From: a virus
IMG/VR virus record: IMGVR_UViG_3300048597_000129
Span: 1-32,589 of that record
Length of the DNA: 32,589 nucleotides
Reading direction: 5' to 3' (one strand)
Numbering within the stretch: the stretch's first letter is position 1; each line of letters begins with the position of its first letter. Both the position numbers and the translations under genes were made by a program. Below are positions 29,971 through 32,589 of this stretch, piece after piece. Under the pieces are notes generated by a model, which worked only from the letters and a program-made list of their open reading frames with translations, searched no databases and was not told the DNA's origin.

Positions 29971-30034
29971 GTCGGCCGCGGGCGATGTGGTCGGCTCCGG
30001 GGCTTCAGGAGGAGGGCCCGTGGCCGACGTTTTT
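29971..30034 (+). terminator. Terminator-like hairpin after the coiled-coil gene
   Basis: A 13-bp stem with one G·U-type pair (29971-29983 with 30016-30028), loop 32 nt, followed by GTTTTT. The loop holds AGGAGGAGG. It may end or attenuate the upstream transcript. An 18-bp repeat copy follows it. Confidence 0.5.
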
Positions 30035-30041
30035 GCAAGAT

Positions 30042-30059
30042 CCGGAAGCGTAAGCGACG
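30042..30059. repeat. 18-bp repeat, inverted copy
   Basis: CCGGAAGCGTAAGCGACG, the reverse complement of the copies in the late block. It lies in the gap before the 74-residue membrane gene. Confidence 0.7.
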
Positions 30060-30078
30060 GTTGGTTTAGGAGGTAACG

Positions 30079-30303
30079 ATGGTTCATGGACTTGGAACGC
30101 TCGATCAAACGGGCGGGTGTGCAATTGCAGAGTTCGAAGAGTCTGGCCGACGAGACTACTGGAAGGGCTACCAGCATGGTTGCAGCGACACGGAGACGCA
30201 GCTCGGGACGTTGACCCGCAACTGGCTCGGATGGGCGTTCATTACGTGCTCGATGACGGTGCTTGGGTTCATCGTCGGTTTGTGTGTGGCGTTGCTGGTT
30301 TAG
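30079..30303 (+). CDS. Small membrane protein, unknown
   Basis: 74 residues. One membrane segment near the C-terminus (WAFITCSMTVLGFIVGLCVALLV, about 52-74). A TAGGAGGT site sits just before the ATG. The N-terminal part is short and polar with one Y-rich patch (RRDYWKGYQHGCSD). It could be a phage membrane accessory. The start context GGAGGTAACNATGGT is nearly the same as that of the gene at 31384. Confidence 0.6.
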   Translation: MVHGLGTLDQTGGCAIAEFEESGRRDYWKGYQHGCSDTETQLGTLTRNWLGWAFITCSMTVLGFIVGLCVALLV

Positions 30304-30368
30304 GTATTGCCGCAATGTGGTCGAGGTCTGGAAAGCGTTTCTTATTCCGGGTGACGTTTGCAGGACTG

Positions 30369-30387
30369 CCGAGGTTCGATTCCTCGG
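30369..30387. other. tRNA T-arm-like hairpin
   Basis: CCGAGG TTCGATT CCTCGG is a perfect T-stem and T-loop of a tRNA (six pairs, TTCGATT loop). The following GGGTGGC would be the acceptor strand, but no good 5' acceptor partner is found; the best, GCCGCAA at 30309, mismatches at its last two bases. It may be a tRNA 3' remnant or chance. Confidence 0.4.
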
Positions 30388-30402
30388 GGTGGCTTTGGTT
30401 AG

Positions 30403-30477
30403 GGCCAGGCAAGTCAGGGACTTGCGCGGCGTGGCCGGGCAGTGCCGGGCATGGCGTGGTGAGGTAAGGCAAGGTTT
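30403..30477. repeat. GGCNN pentamer array 1
   Basis: Fifteen consecutive 5-mers from GGCCA to GGTTT, most fitting GGCNN (some GTCAG, GGACT, TGCGC, TGCCG, GGTGA). It ends GGTAA GGCAA GGTTT and is followed by a T-rich run and the ribosome site of the 200-residue gene. No gene in it. Confidence 0.7.
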
Positions 30478-30502
30478 TTACTTTTTTTAGGAGATCAGAT
30501 GA

Positions 30503-31105
30503 ATGGCGATAGCGATTGCAAGCGACACACGGTTGGAGAAAGTTACACGACACGTGGTGCTGAAAGGGGAGAACGAGATCATGTTCGATCGGTACGCGGG
30601 GGACAACTCGACGAAATTGAGTTGGGATCAAAAGATTTATCTCAAGCCGGGGACAAACGTCCTAGCTTTGCCAGCGATAAACATCATTTCATTCTTATCG
30701 GCCCATAATACCAACAGCGCACCAAAAAGGCTTCGCGATAAACGAAAGTACAAAGACATAGCGAATTCCTGTCTTTCTTTCGTTCAAGTATTGGGAGGTT
30801 CGTATATCCCATTTCTTCGGGATGGTAAGCCGATTGAGGTTGGTGCATTCACTGACGACGTGGACACGAAAAGTGGGCTCTATTTACACCGCGCCGTTGC
30901 ACGTTTGGACAAGGGTATACCAAACCCGAAAGAGCGTCCCGTGCTTCCCTTGGAATGGTCACTCGCGTTTGATGTAGCAATCTTGGCCAACAAGGAAATC
31001 AAAGAACAAGAGATTAAGAATCTCTTTGTCGAAGGCGGCGCGGCAATTGGATTAGGAACATTTAGAGGCGTCTACGGTAAGTTTTCAGTCGACGTCTGGG
31101 AGTAA
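30503..31105 (+). CDS. Conserved phage protein, unknown
   Basis: 200 residues. Start ATG 30503 follows AGGAG by about 10 bases; an overlapping ATG at 30499 is in another frame. A strand-rich N-terminal half (RYAGDNSTKLSWDQKIYLKP) leads to FLSAHNTNSAPKRLRDKRKY (about 64-83), IPFLRDGKPI, IPNPKERPVLPLEWSLAF and the end EGGAAIGLGTFRGVYGKFSV (about 177-196). I remember the FLSAHNTNSAP/GLGTFRGRFG phrases from many phage early regions, without a known function. It is flanked on both sides by GGCNN arrays. Confidence 0.75.
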   Translation: MAIAIASDTRLEKVTRHVVLKGENEIMFDRYAGDNSTKLSWDQKIYLKPGTNVLALPAINIISFLSAHNTNSAPKRLRDKRKYKDIANSCLSFVQVLGGSYIPFLRDGKPIEVGAFTDDVDTKSGLYLHRAVARLDKGIPNPKERPVLPLEWSLAFDVAILANKEIKEQEIKNLFVEGGAAIGLGTFRGVYGKFSVDVWE

Positions 31106-31110
31106 GAAAT

Positions 31111-31350
31111 GGCAAGGCCATGCGCGGCCCGGCGCGGCAAGGCAAGGCCATGCTCGGCATGGCAGCGCGAGGCGAGGCAAGGCCATGCACGGATTGGCTC
31201 GGCAAGGCCATGCACGGCGAGGCGCGGCAAGGCCATGCTCGGCATGGCAGCGCGAGGCGAGGCAAGGCCATGCACGGATTGGCTCGGCAAGGCGAGGCAC
31301 GGCAAGGCCATGCACGGCGAGGCTCGGCAAGGCGAGGTAAGGCGAGGTTT
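31111..31350. repeat. GGCNN pentamer array 2 with segmental duplication
   Basis: Forty-eight consecutive 5-mers, nearly all GGCNN or TGCNN. A 60-bp block (31141-31200) is repeated exactly at 31226-31285, a shift of 85 bp (17 units). Each copy carries a 7-bp perfect hairpin GCCATGC-TCG-GCATGGC (31147-31163, 31232-31248). The array ends GGTAA GGCGA GGTTT, like array 1. It lacks stop codons, so it reads as open frames on both strands, but I judge it non-coding. Confidence 0.85.
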
Positions 31351-31383
31351 TTTAGGACAAACTATTTAAAATTGGAGGTAACA

Positions 31384-31905
31384 ATGGTAGCAACAATGCA
31401 AGCAGTTTGGACGGACACTCACGGAAATTGTGTGACGTCTGGAAACCGATATGCGGTCGGTCGCGGTTCTCGGGTAAAGATTTCGACGCAGGTTACCCTG
31501 TACGAAGACCCTGAAAGCGGTCGGTGGTTTGGAACGCCGCGGTCTGGTGGTAATGCAATTCCTTACGGCATTCCAGGCGAACAGGACGCGCAAGGCGAGT
31601 CTGCGAAGCTGGCGTTCGTGCCATTGGGTGACGACTGGGAGGAGATCGCCGGAAGCCGTTTCGAGCGTGAGAGCCTTGATCGTCGTGTTGCGTACGATCG
31701 GATTCTAGTCAAAGCCATGAAGGCCCGCGACGCGTTGGCGCGTGCTTACGACGAGTTGCTCGAGCTCGCGTGCGACAAGCTAACCGAAGACGAATGCGAT
31801 CGTCTGCATGGCAAGATCTATAACGATGCTCATACCGATGAGCATATTTTCGAACTCGTCGATCGTCCGTTTTTGAATGCGTGTATGGCAAGGAGCGAAA
31901 AATGA
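31384..31905 (+). CDS. Phage early-region protein, unknown
   Basis: 173 residues from ATG 31384, which has GGAGG five bases before it. A frame open further upstream runs through the pentamer array and is rejected. The first 40 residues are strand-rich. The C-terminal half is a charged helix (AYDRILVKAMKARDALARAYDELLELACDKL). A DDWEEIAGSRFERESLDRR segment links them. No family recognised. The stop overlaps the Lar-like gene by ATGA. Confidence 0.65.
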   Translation: MVATMQAVWTDTHGNCVTSGNRYAVGRGSRVKISTQVTLYEDPESGRWFGTPRSGGNAIPYGIPGEQDAQGESAKLAFVPLGDDWEEIAGSRFERESLDRRVAYDRILVKAMKARDALARAYDELLELACDKLTEDECDRLHGKIYNDAHTDEHIFELVDRPFLNACMARSEK

Positions 31906-32279
31906 AGACGAGTCAATTGCCTTGCCCGTTTTGTAAGACAGCGGAAACCGTATTGGAATTTACAGACGATCCGGATAACCCACTTTTTTTTCATCGATGC
32001 CAAGTCTGTTGCGCTCAAGGACCGTACGGTGCGACAGAATGGGCGGCTGGTTTAGCTTTCAAGCAATGTGAAGTTGATCTTCTTGATATGGATGAAAAGG
32101 TGATTGAGCTGTTTGTTTCGAGTTGTCCGGCCGAGGTCGTGATTGAGGCACAAAGGTTTATAAAGGCGCATGTTGAGGATGCGGTTGTGATCGCTGGAGT
32201 AGTATTAAAAAGGTTGTGTGTTAAGCGAGAGCTTCGCGACGGTCATCTGGTCTTCGTAATTCCTGAGTTCGCAGATTAA
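31902..32279 (+). CDS. Lar-like restriction-alleviation / zinc-ribbon protein
   Basis: 125 residues from ATG 31902 (ATGA overlap). The N-terminal CPFCKTAETVLEF, then HRCQVCCAQGPYG and WAAGLAF, follows the Lar family pattern: CPFC, CxxC, and a short end. Lar modulates host type I restriction. The remaining 75 residues (EVDLLDMDEKVIELFVSSCPAEVVIEAQRF, then LKRLCVKRELRD) are extra and unrecognised. A zinc-binding protein with another role is the alternative. Confidence 0.65.
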   Translation: MKTSQLPCPFCKTAETVLEFTDDPDNPLFFHRCQVCCAQGPYGATEWAAGLAFKQCEVDLLDMDEKVIELFVSSCPAEVVIEAQRFIKAHVEDAVVIAGVVLKRLCVKRELRDGHLVFVIPEFAD

Positions 32280-32291
32280 GAGTGATATTTA

Positions 32292-32589
32292 ATGCCAACT
32301 CAGCAATTCATTGACTTTGATAATCCGTCGGCGTCTCGTACTCAAGATCGTGTGCAATCGATTGCGACGCGTAACGAGTCGGCTCGCGAAGCGTTATCGC
32401 AGCCACGGCGTAACAAGAGATTGTTAGACGTGCTGTCGTGTCTCGCTGGTTTCCCAACAGGGCTGACACGCTCGGAGGTTGCAGCGTCGATCGGATGCAA
32501 GGATAGCGGTGTGTGCCAGGCGTTCATCGACGCGCTAAGCGAATGCGACGAGCACAACGGAAAGTCTCGACCATTGGTTGAGATCTGCG
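32292..32589 (+). CDS. Partial DNA-binding-like protein, cut by the window end
   Basis: The frame from ATG 32292 reads MPTQQFIDFDNPSASRTQDR and is open to the end of the window (99 codons). The stretch LLDVLSCLAGFPTGLTRSEVAASIGCKDSGVCQAFIDALSE resembles a winged-helix segment. It belongs to the same rightward operon, 12 bp after the Lar-like gene. The product is incomplete here. Confidence 0.55.
   Translation, partial: MPTQQFIDFDNPSASRTQDRVQSIATRNESAREALSQPRRNKRLLDVLSCLAGFPTGLTRSEVAASIGCKDSGVCQAFIDALSECDEHNGKSRPLVEIC

Noticed and set aside
29611-30315. 234-residue minus-strand frame
   Set aside because: It covers coiled-coil and membrane genes with good ribosome sites and overlaps on the other strand.
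30304-30400. A complete tRNA gene
   Set aside because: The T-arm is perfect but acceptor and anticodon stems do not pair well, so only the T-arm-like hairpin is reported.
31062-31330. Minus-strand frames of alanine/leucine/proline-rich repeats
   Set aside because: These are translations of the pentamer array, in all frames alike.
31120-31383. Long N-terminal extension of the 173-residue protein across the GGCNN array
   Set aside because: The array has no stop codons in several frames on both strands because of its composition, and a GGAGG site with ATG 31384 gives a better start.

Overview
The window looks like most of a prophage, or a prophage-derived element, in a planctomycete of the Pirellula/Rhodopirellula kind. 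The evidence is a lambda/HK97-like head and tail gene set, several small secreted or membrane proteins of a type I associate with planctomycete prophages, planctomycete-style tyrosine recombinases, and GC-rich palindromic repeats between genes. The host assignment is inference, since no housekeeping gene is present.

Layout. (1) 211-1550 (+): an integron-integrase-like (IntI family) recombinase with a coupled small gene. (2) 1488-1608: two adjacent hairpins with different stems but the same loop. (3) 24423 down to 1626 (-): one long late block. In transcription order it runs: C39-like lipoprotein, thioredoxin-like membrane protein, small membrane protein, gpW-like connector, two small proteins, portal, a small structural protein, a tyrosine recombinase lodged in the head genes, protease-capsid fusion, small head protein, DUF2190-like cement, neck genes, tail tube, a mini-protein with an HELLH motif, appendage proteins, tail assembly chaperone with a -1 overlapping extension, gp10-like protein, tape measure, four further (mostly structural) proteins and, last, the large terminase. 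(4) 24542-25268 (+): a divergent TNase-like protein and a zinc-ribbon protein. (5) 26909-25460 (-): excisionase-like gene and a third tyrosine recombinase, with clustered direct repeats around its 3' end. (6) 27092-28814: small accessory genes, including a GYF_2 plus bacterial PH membrane protein. (7) 28974-32589 (+): an early-type operon of small overlapping genes (HTH/zinc, coiled coil, membrane, conserved phage protein, Lar-like, start of a DNA-binding-like protein). It is interrupted by two GGCNN pentamer arrays.

How it works together. The late block supplies packaging, capsid, tail and probably lysis or envelope functions. The xis/int pair and the region 28815-28973 look like the integration and switch points. 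Three different tyrosine recombinases in 27 kb, one of them IntI-like, suggest a composite element.

The most unusual sequence features are the compensatory twin hairpins at 1488-1608, the pentamer arrays at 30403-30477 and 31111-31350, the recombinase inside the head operon, the terminase displaced to the end of the late block, and the -1 overlap in the tail chaperone. All protein functions are read from motifs and remembered family patterns; no searches were run.
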